From Planctomycetota bacterium (GTDB lineage: Bacteria > Planctomycetota > Planctomycetia > Gemmatales > Gemmataceae), in assembly GCA_021809185.1 (NCBI GenBank), contig JAKBAI010000008.1:1-49787 (forward strand): a stretch of DNA of 49,787 bases. Direction: 5' to 3'. The notes beneath the pieces were generated by a model. That model ran no database searches. It saw nothing but the letters and a program-made list of their open reading frames with translations, and was not told the DNA's origin. Positions 37,075 to 45,595 of this stretch are shown in pieces. Made by a program: the position numbers and the translations under genes. Numbering within the stretch: the stretch's first letter is position 1; every line of letters starts with the position of its first letter.

Positions 37075-37602
37075 ATGTCGTTTGTTTTGTGCTTTTTGAT
37101 CGGTTTAATAGGTGCGGATGCCCCAAAAGATACTGGTAAGACGGATACTAGTAAGAGTGGGACTATCGAATCAAGCAGTTCCAAAAAATCTAATGGAACA
37201 AAACACAATGCTGTATTTGTTGGTAAAATCACCAATCTCAGCAATAATCCAGGTTCTCAGATCACGTTTCAGGTAACAGGCCAGGTTGTAACTCAGGGCA
37301 AGACAATTCATCATCGAATTAATGTACCTACAGGACGAGGTCGTCATCATACCATGACGGTTAACGAACCATCTTACCAAATTAAAAATGTGACGAAAAC
37401 CATGAGTTACGTCCCCCATAAAGATCTGCTGGTCAAGAAATTATTATCGGTAAAAAAAGGAAAACAGACCTGGGCAGAAGGGGAATTTAGCGATTTGAAA
37501 AAAGGGGCGAATGTTCGGTTTTACTTAACCGCAGTTAAACAGAACAACAAAATGGTAGAAGAGATTTCATATATTCATATTCTTGATCCAGAAAATCGGT
37601 AA
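37075..37602 (+). CDS. small exported protein of unknown function
   Basis: 175 residues. The first 15 (SFVLCFLIGLIGADA) look like a signal peptide; a Ser/Thr/Lys-rich linker (about 16-45) is followed by a compact domain (about 45-175) that begins AVFVGKITNLSNNPGSQITFQV and ends VRFYLTAVKQNNKMVEEISYIHILD. Alternating hydrophobic residues suggest an all-beta, OB-like fold; this is inference only. A His-rich segment (TIHHRINVPTGRGRHHT) might bind metal. AGGAG lies 10 nt before the ATG. A strong terminator follows at 37613-37659, so it is monocistronic. I do not recognise the family. Confidence 0.7.
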   Translation: MSFVLCFLIGLIGADAPKDTGKTDTSKSGTIESSSSKKSNGTKHNAVFVGKITNLSNNPGSQITFQVTGQVVTQGKTIHHRINVPTGRGRHHTMTVNEPSYQIKNVTKTMSYVPHKDLLVKKLLSVKKGKQTWAEGEFSDLKKGANVRFYLTAVKQNNKMVEEISYIHILDPENR

Positions 37603-37612
37603 GAGGAGTGAT

Positions 37613-37659
37613 TTTATTTCTCAAAACGAGTATCCCATATCATCGTTTTGGGAAATAAA
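37613..37659 (+). terminator. strong intrinsic terminator
   Basis: TTTATTTCTCAAAACGA (37613-37629) pairs with TCGTTTTGGGAAATAAA (37643-37659): 17 bp with one mismatched (G-T wobble on one strand) position and a 13-nt loop, 10 bp past the stop of the preceding gene. Confidence 0.75.
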
Positions 37660-38075
37660 TAGATCCTAATTTCATTTATCTAATTCGCCCACTAACTTCC
37701 AGCCACCGATTTCTAGTCAACATTTTCAAAATCTCATCTAAAATCTTGGCATCACTTGAATTGAATTCACTAATTAATTCGATGTTGTTTGGGAAATTAT
37801 TTGATATTGATAAACAATTTAATATATTTATATTAATTAGAATCAATTGAGAAAATCATTTACATTTCATCAAAATTTTAATTCCTATCTGAAATATTTT
37901 TGTTTTACCTCAATTCAAAACGATTTTAAGGGAATCAGGCTTGTAGTTGAAAATTGACATTTGCCATTAATTTTCAAAAAGTCATCGTTCCGTCATTTCT
38001 TTTGAAAAAAAGCAAATTATACTTTGGAAAAAAGAATAACAGCAATTAATCCTTCGCTCAAGAAGAAGATAAGCG
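37660..38075. other. very AT-rich intergenic region
   Basis: About 415 bp, no gene seen. It presumably carries the promoter of the zinc-ribbon membrane protein gene. Confidence 0.45.
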
Positions 38076-39137
38076 ATGAAGCGATTTTGTCCGGCATGCA
38101 ACCAGATATTTAGCGGTCAGATGTTATGTCCAAACTGTGGGGTTCAATTATCGGTAACGGAAACAACGGATAGTGGGTCTTCGTCCGTATTTCCGAAAGC
38201 GATTGAACTTCCGAGTTCTCAGCCTCATTTATTATATCGATTTATCCTCGGCTTGCTGTTAGCTCAGGGGTTTTACTATAGCACGTATGAATTGGTAAAA
38301 GCGTATTGGATGTGGAAAGGATCCCCAGGAATAACTCAAGAAACTGGTTGGTTCGTATTGAATGGGCTTCAGTTAGGGGCATTATTGATAGGTGGAATTG
38401 TGGTGGGATCGGGGCAGAAAAGAGGGATGTTAGCAGGGCTTGCCCTTGGGGTAGTGAATGTTATTCTGATATGGTTTATGGATCAGCGATCTCATGATGC
38501 CGAAGGGGTCATCGTTATTTTCATGAACGGGATGTATCATCTAATGGCAGGAGCGATTGGCGGCTTAATAGGCCGAGCGATCTGGCAACCAGTTTTACCT
38601 TTGCCAAAATATGATAATCCTAATCGGAGTGGAGGAAGTCATCGAGAAATAGAAAATATTGTTGCGGAGACCAAAATCCCACTGAATTGGAGTCGAATTC
38701 TTGCAGGGGCCGTCATGACTTTTGTAGCAACCGTTTGGGCCGAATCGATTCGAACCTATCTAGTGAAACGGATCCATGGGAGTCAAACAGGGACACCGAT
38801 GCAATCATTTTTCGTCACTTGGGAAATTGCTTGTCTTTTGATTTTGATAGGAGCAGGTTTTGCTGGTGCACACTCGCGCCGTGGTGTTGTTCATGGATTC
38901 TTGGTTGGAATTTTAGCTTCTCTTGCTTTGATAGGGTTACAAATGTCTTGGGATATGAGTTCCTTTTCTTCTTTAGCTTTTCTGAAGAACCAGTTTAATT
39001 TGCCTTTGGATAACCATGGATTCAATGTGGTTTCCTGTTTATTTACGGTAGGTCATACGATGTTGATAAGCATTTTGGGTGGGTGGCTCGGCAGTCGAAT
39101 GTTGACGCCTCTTCGTAGCCCGCATCATCCATTGTAA
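38076..39137 (+). CDS. zinc-ribbon polytopic membrane protein
   Basis: 353 residues. It starts with a zinc ribbon (MKRFCPACNQ...LCPNCGVQL, two CxxC knuckles at about residues 5-8 and 18-21), followed by a Ser/Thr linker and then seven or eight hydrophobic segments in two similar blocks. Block 1 runs from about 52 to 165 (RFILGLLLAQGFYYS; LQLGALLIGGIVVGS; GLALGVVNVILIWFM; MNGMYHLMAGAIGGLIG); block 2 from about 210 to 345 (ILAGAVMTFVATVWAESI; ACLLILIGAGFAGA; LVGILASLALIG; VGHTMLISILGGWLG). The repeated layout suggests an internal duplication. The zinc ribbon makes a protein- or nucleic-acid-binding cytoplasmic head likely. The family is not known to me; function unknown. Confidence 0.75.
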   Translation: MKRFCPACNQIFSGQMLCPNCGVQLSVTETTDSGSSSVFPKAIELPSSQPHLLYRFILGLLLAQGFYYSTYELVKAYWMWKGSPGITQETGWFVLNGLQLGALLIGGIVVGSGQKRGMLAGLALGVVNVILIWFMDQRSHDAEGVIVIFMNGMYHLMAGAIGGLIGRAIWQPVLPLPKYDNPNRSGGSHREIENIVAETKIPLNWSRILAGAVMTFVATVWAESIRTYLVKRIHGSQTGTPMQSFFVTWEIACLLILIGAGFAGAHSRRGVVHGFLVGILASLALIGLQMSWDMSSFSSLAFLKNQFNLPLDNHGFNVVSCLFTVGHTMLISILGGWLGSRMLTPLRSPHHPL

Positions 39138-39179
39138 CTAGCTCAGAATCTTTTTCATAAGATCGTTTTGGATCATTCA

Positions 39180-39215
39180 AATCGTTCGTGGATTTCCACA
39201 TCGTTGCGAACGATT
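39180..39215 (+). terminator. possible terminator
   Basis: AATCGTTCG (39180-39188) and CGAACGATT (39207-39215) form a perfect 9-bp stem; the loop itself contains TGGA-TT-TCCA. It lies 42 bp after the preceding stop codon. No T-run follows. Confidence 0.45.
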
Positions 39216-39461
39216 GTTCTTGGAACAGTATTGTAGATCTTATCTACTTTTCGAATGAATCGGGATGCCATAAACCACGACCGAATAGTCCTTATCCAAA
39301 AATAGTTTTATGCTATTTATTTTGGGTCAAGAAAGATTAGGTTACGGATCATCTTTTCGGAAATATTTCTATTCTAACTTTTCTGGTTATTTCCAGCAAA
39401 AAATCATATAACAATTTTTTCTTAACAATAATGATAATGGACCATGGAAAAAGGAAAATAA

Positions 39462-40031
39462 ATGGATTATTTGATAGGTGCATTGCTGGGAATCGTTCTA
39501 GGCGGTGTAGGAGTTGCATTTCTTCTGCTACAATTGGCAGGGGGATTATCCTATTTCAAATTAGCCTTAACGGTGAGTAAACGAGCCGCGAAAGAATCTG
39601 ATTTTGCTAAGAAGGTTCAAGAATTATTGGTACCCCCTCCTCCTCCAAAGCCATCGGGGATAGAGATTCGATTACTGGGAATTCTTCAACGCGATGCGCG
39701 TTTACTCGATTTTCTTATGGAGAATCTCCAACCTTTTAGTGATGAGCAAATTGGCAGCTCGGTTCGTGAGATTCAACTAAAGTCGCAAAAAGTATTACAG
39801 AAACATCTAGTCCTAGCTCCTGTCCTTTCACAGAAAGAAGGGGATACGGTTACTGTTCCAAAAGGGTTTGATCCGAGTGAAATTCAGCTAGTCGGAAATG
39901 TTACGGGGGAACCGCCATTTCGCGGAATCTTGCAGCATGGTGGTTGGATGGCAAAAGAAGTGAATATCCAAAAATCCCCTGAAGGGCATAATCCATTTGT
40001 CCTGATGCCTGCCGAAGTAGAATTAGCTTAA
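39462..40031 (+). CDS. DUF2760 domain protein
   Basis: 189 residues. One N-terminal membrane helix (LIGALLGIVLGGVGVAFLLLQL) is followed by the DUF2760 domain: LGILQRDARLLDFLMENLQPFSDEQIG, then VREI, PKGFDPSEIQLVGNVTGEPPFRGILQHGGWMAKEV. This conserved block, with its GWxAxxV end, is the DUF2760 hallmark; the function is unknown, although in several bacteria it lies next to Hsp70-like genes, which are not present here. A Pro-rich patch (VPPPPPKP) separates helix and domain. AAGGA lies about 7-8 nt before the ATG. The 3' end is peculiar: the last four codons plus stop are the first unit of a 15-bp tandem repeat (40017-40076). Confidence 0.85.
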   Translation: MDYLIGALLGIVLGGVGVAFLLLQLAGGLSYFKLALTVSKRAAKESDFAKKVQELLVPPPPPKPSGIEIRLLGILQRDARLLDFLMENLQPFSDEQIGSSVREIQLKSQKVLQKHLVLAPVLSQKEGDTVTVPKGFDPSEIQLVGNVTGEPPFRGILQHGGWMAKEVNIQKSPEGHNPFVLMPAEVELA

Positions 40032-40076
40032 GTAGAATTAGCTTAAATCGAATTAGCGTAAATAGAATTAGCGTAA
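40017..40076 (+). repeat. 15-bp tandem repeat that repeats the stop codon
   Basis: Four units of GTAGAATTAGCTTAA or close variants (40017-40031, 40032-40046, 40047-40061, 40062-40076). Each unit encodes VELA or IELA plus TAA in the same frame, so the DUF2760 gene ends in four in-frame stops. Confidence 0.95.
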
Positions 40077-40259
40077 ACGAAAATAATATCCTTTCTCCTT
40101 TGGAATAAATATTGCCCTAAGATTTCGGTTCGGGTCGATCAAAAAATCGATTCGGATCGAACTCCGACTTATCTGCTTAAACATGCTGCTAGGATTTCAA
40201 GTTTGATTCCTTTTGCGATCTCCCTCCCATGGAATAAAAACAAGTTAGATGAAAAGATA

Positions 40260-40273
40260 ATGATTATGATCAA
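40260..40273. promoter_or_regulatory. FNR/Anr-like site, distal
   Basis: ATGAT-TATG-ATCAA matches the FNR-type box TTGAT-N4-ATCAA at 9 of 10 positions. It is about 410 bp upstream of the sulfite-oxidase/cbb3-like cluster, whose oxidases are commonly FNR/Anr/FixK controlled. Inference only; no FNR-type regulator gene is in the window. Confidence 0.35.
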
Positions 40274-40546
40274 TTTCAGGTTATTGCCAATTGCAATTCT
40301 AACTATCAACTAATCACAAGCAAATCCAAACAAAAATCTAATTATTTGAGGGGAGATGATTGGCAAAACACGTTTATCGAATTGTATGGCATTCGTTAGA
40401 TAGTAGAGAGCAAACTATTGAGCAATGCCGGCTTCAGATTTAAGCAACAAAAACTACGATAGCTTCGTGATAAGAGAAAGTCGAGAATCGGGGGATCCCT
40501 GGTCAGTGTTATCTGAAATCGATTCTATTGTAGATTATTGAAAAAT

Positions 40547-40563
40547 AATTGATATAATCAATT
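40547..40563. promoter_or_regulatory. 17-bp palindrome with TATAAT core, FNR-like half-sites
   Basis: AATTGAT-ATA-ATCAATT is a perfect inverted repeat containing TTGAT and ATCAA with a 3-bp spacer (one short of the FNR consensus) and a TATAAT. It lies about 120 bp before the molybdoenzyme start. The rest of 40077-40682 shows no gene. Confidence 0.35.
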
Positions 40564-40682
40564 TAAAATAGGCCCGATTCAAATAAATCTTGAAGAAAAG
40601 ATTTGCCTAGCGAGTAGAGTTAGAAAGCAGTAGAGAATAAGCCGAAAGCAATAAAGAAGAAGCAGAAAAGGAAAAACGGTAT

Positions 40683-41948
40683 ATGCAAGCAAAACGAATC
40701 GATCGGCGGCACTGGCTGAGGCAATCGTTTACCGTTGGTTTACGCTCTAGTTTATTATACAGTGGAATATCGTTATCGGCTTTGGGTTGTAAAAGGGATC
40801 GTCAACGGCAAGAGAACGGTCCAGTAATGCTGGATAACGAGCCGGTGTTACGATTTCCCGATAAGGTGCCGATGCGGGTGGTGAATGATCGTCCCCCCTG
40901 TTTAGAAACTCCTTGGCGATATTACCGGGATGATTTTACCCCAAACGAAGCCTTTTATGTGCGCTGGCATTTACAGTCGATTCCGACACGAATCGATAGT
41001 GCTAACTGGCGTCTAAAAATCGGAGGGCATGTCCAAAAATCTCTCGAGCTATCCTTAGCAGATTTGCGCCAATTCGAAGTGGTGCAGCTCGCAGCGGTAA
41101 ATCAGTGTTCGGGGAATTCGCGATCGTTGTTTGGTCCGCGCGTGACAGGGGCACAATGGGGTAACGGGGCCATGGGCAATGCCATGTGGGCAGGAGTCCC
41201 ATTAAAAACGTTACTGGATAAGGCCGGGATTCGCGCGGGGGCGATCGATGTCTCTTTTGATGGTCTCGATCAGGGGCCTCTTGCCAGTGTGCCCGATTTT
41301 GTCAAATCTTTGCCGCTCGATATTGCCCGCAGGCCTGAAGTGCTGGTCGCCTATGAGATGAACGGTGCCCCGTTACCAATTCTCAATGGCTTCCCCGTTC
41401 GCTTGGTTGTTCCTGGTTATTATGCTACATACTGGATCAAATCTCTCAGCCAAATTATCGTACACGAGCAAACTTACACCGGCTATTGGATGACGAAAGC
41501 TTATCTGATCCCTGCAACGAATAATGCCAATGAAAATCCAGACCGTTTAAGCAAAAGCATGATCCCTATCCATCAGATGAACGTGCGTTCTTTTTTTACG
41601 ATGCCGGAGGAGCTGCAACAAGTACGTAAAAATCAACTCGTTAAACTAGCAGGAATAGCATTTGATGGCGGGTCGGGAATTGCCAAAGTAGAAATATCTG
41701 CGGATCGAGGAAAATCCTGGCAACAAACCGAATTGGGAAAAAATCACGGGAATTATTCCTTTCGCCGTTGGTCAGCGCTTTGGCAGAATAGCGAAGAGTT
41801 TACGAAATTATTGGAAAATAATAAAGCAACCTGGCTAGTTAAAGCCACGAATAATAAAGGGGAAGAGCAACCGATGGAGTCTATTTGGAACCGCGGCGGT
41901 TATATGAGAAATGGGGTCGAATCTTGGTCGGTGGAAGTGGTGGGCTGA
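40683..41948 (+). CDS. sulfite-oxidase-like molybdopterin oxidoreductase (SorA-like)
   Basis: 421 residues. A twin-arginine start (DRRHWLRQS) followed by a lipobox LSALGC (C36) suggests Tat export as a lipoprotein, or an anchored periplasmic enzyme. The molybdenum cofactor domain shows the cysteine ligand C142 in VNQCSGNSRS, plus FYVRWHLQSIPTRID, GAQWGNGAMGNAMWAGVPLKTLL and EMNGAPLPILNGFPVRLVVPGYYATYWIK; the C-terminal Mo-co dimerisation domain (KLAGIAFDGGSGIAKVEISADRGKSW) is complete. This is the sulfite oxidase/SorA/SoxC family: oxidation of sulfite to sulfate, with electrons going to cytochrome c. The substrate is inferred. The next gene on the strand encodes a monohaem cytochrome, then an oxidase. 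Confidence 0.85.
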   Translation: MQAKRIDRRHWLRQSFTVGLRSSLLYSGISLSALGCKRDRQRQENGPVMLDNEPVLRFPDKVPMRVVNDRPPCLETPWRYYRDDFTPNEAFYVRWHLQSIPTRIDSANWRLKIGGHVQKSLELSLADLRQFEVVQLAAVNQCSGNSRSLFGPRVTGAQWGNGAMGNAMWAGVPLKTLLDKAGIRAGAIDVSFDGLDQGPLASVPDFVKSLPLDIARRPEVLVAYEMNGAPLPILNGFPVRLVVPGYYATYWIKSLSQIIVHEQTYTGYWMTKAYLIPATNNANENPDRLSKSMIPIHQMNVRSFFTMPEELQQVRKNQLVKLAGIAFDGGSGIAKVEISADRGKSWQQTELGKNHGNYSFRRWSALWQNSEEFTKLLENNKATWLVKATNNKGEEQPMESIWNRGGYMRNGVESWSVEVVG

Positions 41949-42146
41949 GCGGTTATCGTTTGCTTTACTCCACTTTAGCAAAGGGTAGACAGTTTTTATG
42001 AGTATGCCAATTAAAGTTACTAAAACTGGTTTAAGAGACTCAGGAACAGTTTAGATTACACAACGGGCTAACTTTCTGGCGAAAATTATTGAACGCGATG
42101 ATGGATGAAAACAACAAGGAATTCTACGCTCTGATCGGATAGATAA

Positions 42147-42689
42147 ATGCAAAATCATACCCCCATCTTACCGGAAACGGCCAAAGAGAATAGCGACTCT
42201 TATCGCTATCCCCATCGAATGGTAATCGTTTATACTTTGTTCTTGTTGATGGGGGCGTCGATCATCGCTTGGGTCAGTTTGCAAAATCGATACAACCGGG
42301 AAGATGACGAATCGTTGGACTATTTCAAAGAGGTTAGTTCGAAGAACCTTTCTGGTCGAGACCCCCATTTAGACAAGAATTCCGAAACTAAGACTAACCT
42401 TAAAGAGAAATCTCTAGGGGTTGTTTCTCTATATTATCCTTGGTTTGAAATCCCACTGCCCCCTGGCGAGCATAAACAGGTCTTTCAGAATCATTGCCTA
42501 GTTTGCCATTCGCCTCAGCTCGTTTTTAATCAACCGCCACATCTAAAATCCGAAGTTTGGAAAGGGGTGGTGCATAAAATGGTTGCCAATTATGGGGCCA
42601 ATATTTCTGCGCTAGAAGAAGAGCAGATTGTTACCTATTTGCTAGCACTGCAATTATTTCGCGATTACCAAGCGAAGAATGTTCCCTAG
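42147..42689 (+). CDS. membrane-anchored monohaem cytochrome c (SorB-like)
   Basis: 180 residues. An N-terminal helix (about 25-45) anchors the protein; the periplasmic part carries one haem c motif C117-LV-C120-H121 (NHCLVCHSP), followed by VWKGVVHKMVANYGANISALEEEQIVTYL, where M129-M149 region residues are possible axial ligands. In SorAB systems a monohaem cytochrome subunit takes electrons from the molybdoenzyme; the gene order (molybdoenzyme, cytochrome, oxidase) fits that role. The linker (residues 50-95) is charged and poorly structured. The gap to the oxidase gene is 26 bp, so the two are probably co-transcribed. Confidence 0.8.
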   Translation: MQNHTPILPETAKENSDSYRYPHRMVIVYTLFLLMGASIIAWVSLQNRYNREDDESLDYFKEVSSKNLSGRDPHLDKNSETKTNLKEKSLGVVSLYYPWFEIPLPPGEHKQVFQNHCLVCHSPQLVFNQPPHLKSEVWKGVVHKMVANYGANISALEEEQIVTYLLALQLFRDYQAKNVP

Positions 42690-42715
42690 ATAAGAAATCG
42701 ACTTAGAGACATAAT

Positions 42716-45493
42716 ATGCAAATTCGAACGGAAACTCGGCTTATTCAGCTTCATGGTTTTGCAGCGATATTCCAAGTGCTTTACGTGGCAATTTTGGGAA
42801 TCATCATGGCCTTGAAATTTCATTGGCCGGACTGGTTTAGCGGTAGTGCCGAATGGAGCTGGGGCCGGTTACGCTATGCACATACCCAAGGGATATTCTT
42901 CGGTTGGCTGGGCAATACCTATCTCGCTTTCATGTATTATGCTGTACCTAGGTTAGCACAGAGACCTGTATTAAGCACATGGCTAGGCTGGCTTCTCTTT
43001 CTGCTCTGGAACGGTGGTATTGTTTTTCCCGGCTGGTATCTTGTTCAAAGTGGAGTGAGCCAGAGTTTGGAATGGGGAGAATTCCCTATTCAAATCGATC
43101 TAGTCGTTTTGCTAGCACTGGTCTTGAGCTGTTGCCAATTTGTCTGGCCATTATTACAAAATCGTTTACTCTCTCTTTATGTATCGGCTTGGTATGTGAT
43201 CGGTGGCCTGATTTTTACTACCTTAGCTTATCCGATTGGGAATTTTATCCCTGAATATGTTCCAGGTGCTCGAGGCGCTACTTTTAGCGGTTTGTGGATT
43301 CATGATGCCATTGGTTTATATGTTACCCCGATGGCGCTAGCGATTAGCTATATGGTCATACCCCTGAGCACAGGTCGACCGATCTTCAGCCATTTTCTAT
43401 CGATGATTGGCTTTTGGCTACTCTTCTTTGTCTATCCGCTCAACGGTACGCATCATTATATCTTTTCCTCTATTCCGATGAGCGCTCAGAAAGGGGCGAT
43501 CATCGCCTCGATTTACCTTGCCGTAGCGGTTATTGTGGTTGTAACCAATCAACTAATGTCGCTTAAAAGCCGATCAGATAGCGCGCGTGCCGATCTACCA
43601 TTGCGTTTTATTTGGGTGGGTATAATCTGTTATCTGCTCGTAAGTTTGCAAGGTTCTTTTCAAGCTCTGATGCCCTTGAACCGCTTTGTCCATTTCAGTG
43701 ACTGGGTAATCGGGCATGCTCATCTTGCTTTGATCGGATTTGCCTCGTTTACCAGTATGGGGGGACTATTATTCATATGGTCTCGCACTCCTGGTTTTCG
43801 CTATAATCGTTCCTTGGCGAATTGGTCATTCTGGTTGCTAGTCATCGGTTTATTGGGAATGGTCTCTTCCTTGACAATTGCAGGTTTGGTTCAAGGGAAG
43901 ATCTGGGACAGTGAATTGACTTGGATGGAATCGGTCCGTGCTTCGAAACCTTACTGGCAGATTCGTTCCCTATCAGGAATCGTTATACTTAGTGCGTTTA
44001 TTAGCTTTTTCCTTAGTTTGACCACAGGCAAACGAGTTACTTCCGTCGCACCGATTTCCCAGAGTTATCACCATTCATTATCGAACGCAGAAGATGCTAC
44101 TGCCGAGTCGAAAGCCGGGGCTACGGGTGACGATCTTCACCCCTCTTCTGAATCTGTTTCTACGCAATCATTGAATTCAGAAGAAAATAATACAATCCCA
44201 CAAATCGTTGATATTCGAGCAAATAGATCTGAAAACGCAACGGGCGGTCACCGACCGAATCGATCGATACGATGGTTGAAGCAGGGTTATGCGATTATGG
44301 GGATAGCGGGGATCGGATTTTTTGGGTTGTCGTTTTTGGTTCTCGCCGTTAGCCCTAATGCGGAACTGAGCAAAGAGATCGAAAAATCGCAACCAGCGTA
44401 TCGGCAGGGATATACGGCAAGTGAAAGCCGGGGGCGCAAGATCTATATTCGCGAAGGGTGTATGAACTGTCATTCGCAATTCGTGCGGCAAACAATAGCT
44501 GATGTGAATCGTTTTGGAGTCGCTAGTAGTGCTTGGGAAAATGAATTCGATTTTCCGCAATTATGGGGAACTCGGCGGATCGGCCCCGATTTATCTCGTC
44601 TATATGGTATGCGGACTAGGGATTGGCATTATGTTCATCTCTATCAACCGCGCTGGGTGGTCAGTGATTCGATTATGCCGAGGTACCCGTGGCTTTTCGA
44701 TGGTTCTTGTGATCAGCCAACAAACGAGGCGATCGATCTGGTTGCCTACCTCGATTCTCTAGGCCGAGAGGCGGTGCTAGCGAATCGATCGGGACCACGA
44801 CAGATTCTCAATTCCGATCCCGATCTGGAACTGGCGATGGGAATTTTTTGCGATTGCGCTATTCCACGCACAACTGGCCCCGCACCTATTTACTATAACG
44901 ATCATTTGGCAAGTGGGGAAAGAGATCGTTTTGCGGGATGGGGTCTTCGGCTCTTCCAATCCAACTGCTCGAGCTGTCACGGACCAGCGGGCCAAGGGGA
45001 CGGTCCCGCAGCAAAATATCTCGTCCCACCTCCGAAAAATCTCAAAAATACCTATTGGAGCGATCTCTATTTAAGTGGAATTATTTGGCATGGGGTTACC
45101 GGATCCAGTATGCCCAAATGGTTCGAGCTTTCAACCCAGGATTTTCGTAGCTTGATGATTTATGTGCAAAGCTTGGCCGATGCCGATATTATGGAAGCCG
45201 ATAAACCGTTAACTGAAGCGGAATTGCTCAGCACTCGCCAGCTTTTTGAGCTTCAATGTGCAACGTGCCACGGACTGAGCGGTGCTGGAGATGGTCTTTC
45301 TGCTGGTGTATTGTTTCCCAAACCTGTCAACTTCCAGCAATATCGAGCAACAAAGACTCATATCGATAAAGTTTTAGCCAAGGGGATCCCTGGAACGGCA
45401 ATGTCTTCTTGGGAAGGGAAATTAACATCGGCAGATCGGTCTTTGCTAGCGGTATATATTCGTTCGCTCTATCAAGGGAATAAAAAGCGGTAA
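42716..45493 (+). CDS. single-chain CcoN-CcoO-CcoP-like cbb3-type cytochrome oxidase
   Basis: 925 residues. CcoN-like part (1-435): twelve or so helices, low-spin haem H56 (RYAHTQGIFFGWLGN), CuB ligand H196 (WIHDAIG) with Y240, H246-H247 (NGTHHYIFSS), and H334/H336 (HFSDWVIGHAH). Q312 (SLQGSFQA) lies where many CcoN proteins have Glu. A polar linker (440-520) leads to a helix (522-545) and a CcoO-like domain with haem C582-C585-H586 (CMNCHSQFVRQT). Two further haem c domains follow: C751-C754-H755 and C848-C851-H852, as in CcoP. So all catalytic and electron-input modules sit on one chain; classical enzymes have separate subunits, and CcoNO fusions are known. It reduces oxygen to water at high affinity, probably fed by the preceding cytochrome. 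Confidence 0.88.
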   Translation: MQIRTETRLIQLHGFAAIFQVLYVAILGIIMALKFHWPDWFSGSAEWSWGRLRYAHTQGIFFGWLGNTYLAFMYYAVPRLAQRPVLSTWLGWLLFLLWNGGIVFPGWYLVQSGVSQSLEWGEFPIQIDLVVLLALVLSCCQFVWPLLQNRLLSLYVSAWYVIGGLIFTTLAYPIGNFIPEYVPGARGATFSGLWIHDAIGLYVTPMALAISYMVIPLSTGRPIFSHFLSMIGFWLLFFVYPLNGTHHYIFSSIPMSAQKGAIIASIYLAVAVIVVVTNQLMSLKSRSDSARADLPLRFIWVGIICYLLVSLQGSFQALMPLNRFVHFSDWVIGHAHLALIGFASFTSMGGLLFIWSRTPGFRYNRSLANWSFWLLVIGLLGMVSSLTIAGLVQGKIWDSELTWMESVRASKPYWQIRSLSGIVILSAFISFFLSLTTGKRVTSVAPISQSYHHSLSNAEDATAESKAGATGDDLHPSSESVSTQSLNSEENNTIPQIVDIRANRSENATGGHRPNRSIRWLKQGYAIMGIAGIGFFGLSFLVLAVSPNAELSKEIEKSQPAYRQGYTASESRGRKIYIREGCMNCHSQFVRQTIADVNRFGVASSAWENEFDFPQLWGTRRIGPDLSRLYGMRTRDWHYVHLYQPRWVVSDSIMPRYPWLFDGSCDQPTNEAIDLVAYLDSLGREAVLANRSGPRQILNSDPDLELAMGIFCDCAIPRTTGPAPIYYNDHLASGERDRFAGWGLRLFQSNCSSCHGPAGQGDGPAAKYLVPPPKNLKNTYWSDLYLSGIIWHGVTGSSMPKWFELSTQDFRSLMIYVQSLADADIMEADKPLTEAELLSTRQLFELQCATCHGLSGAGDGLSAGVLFPKPVNFQQYRATKTHIDKVLAKGIPGTAMSSWEGKLTSADRSLLAVYIRSLYQGNKKR

Positions 45494-45595
45494 TAGGTTC
45501 TGGAATATTCACGCTCTCGAATCTCAATAAAAGAATCTCTTGTCTAGCTAAATAACTTGAAATTCATGGTGTTGGCAAGAACGATTGGAGAAGAA

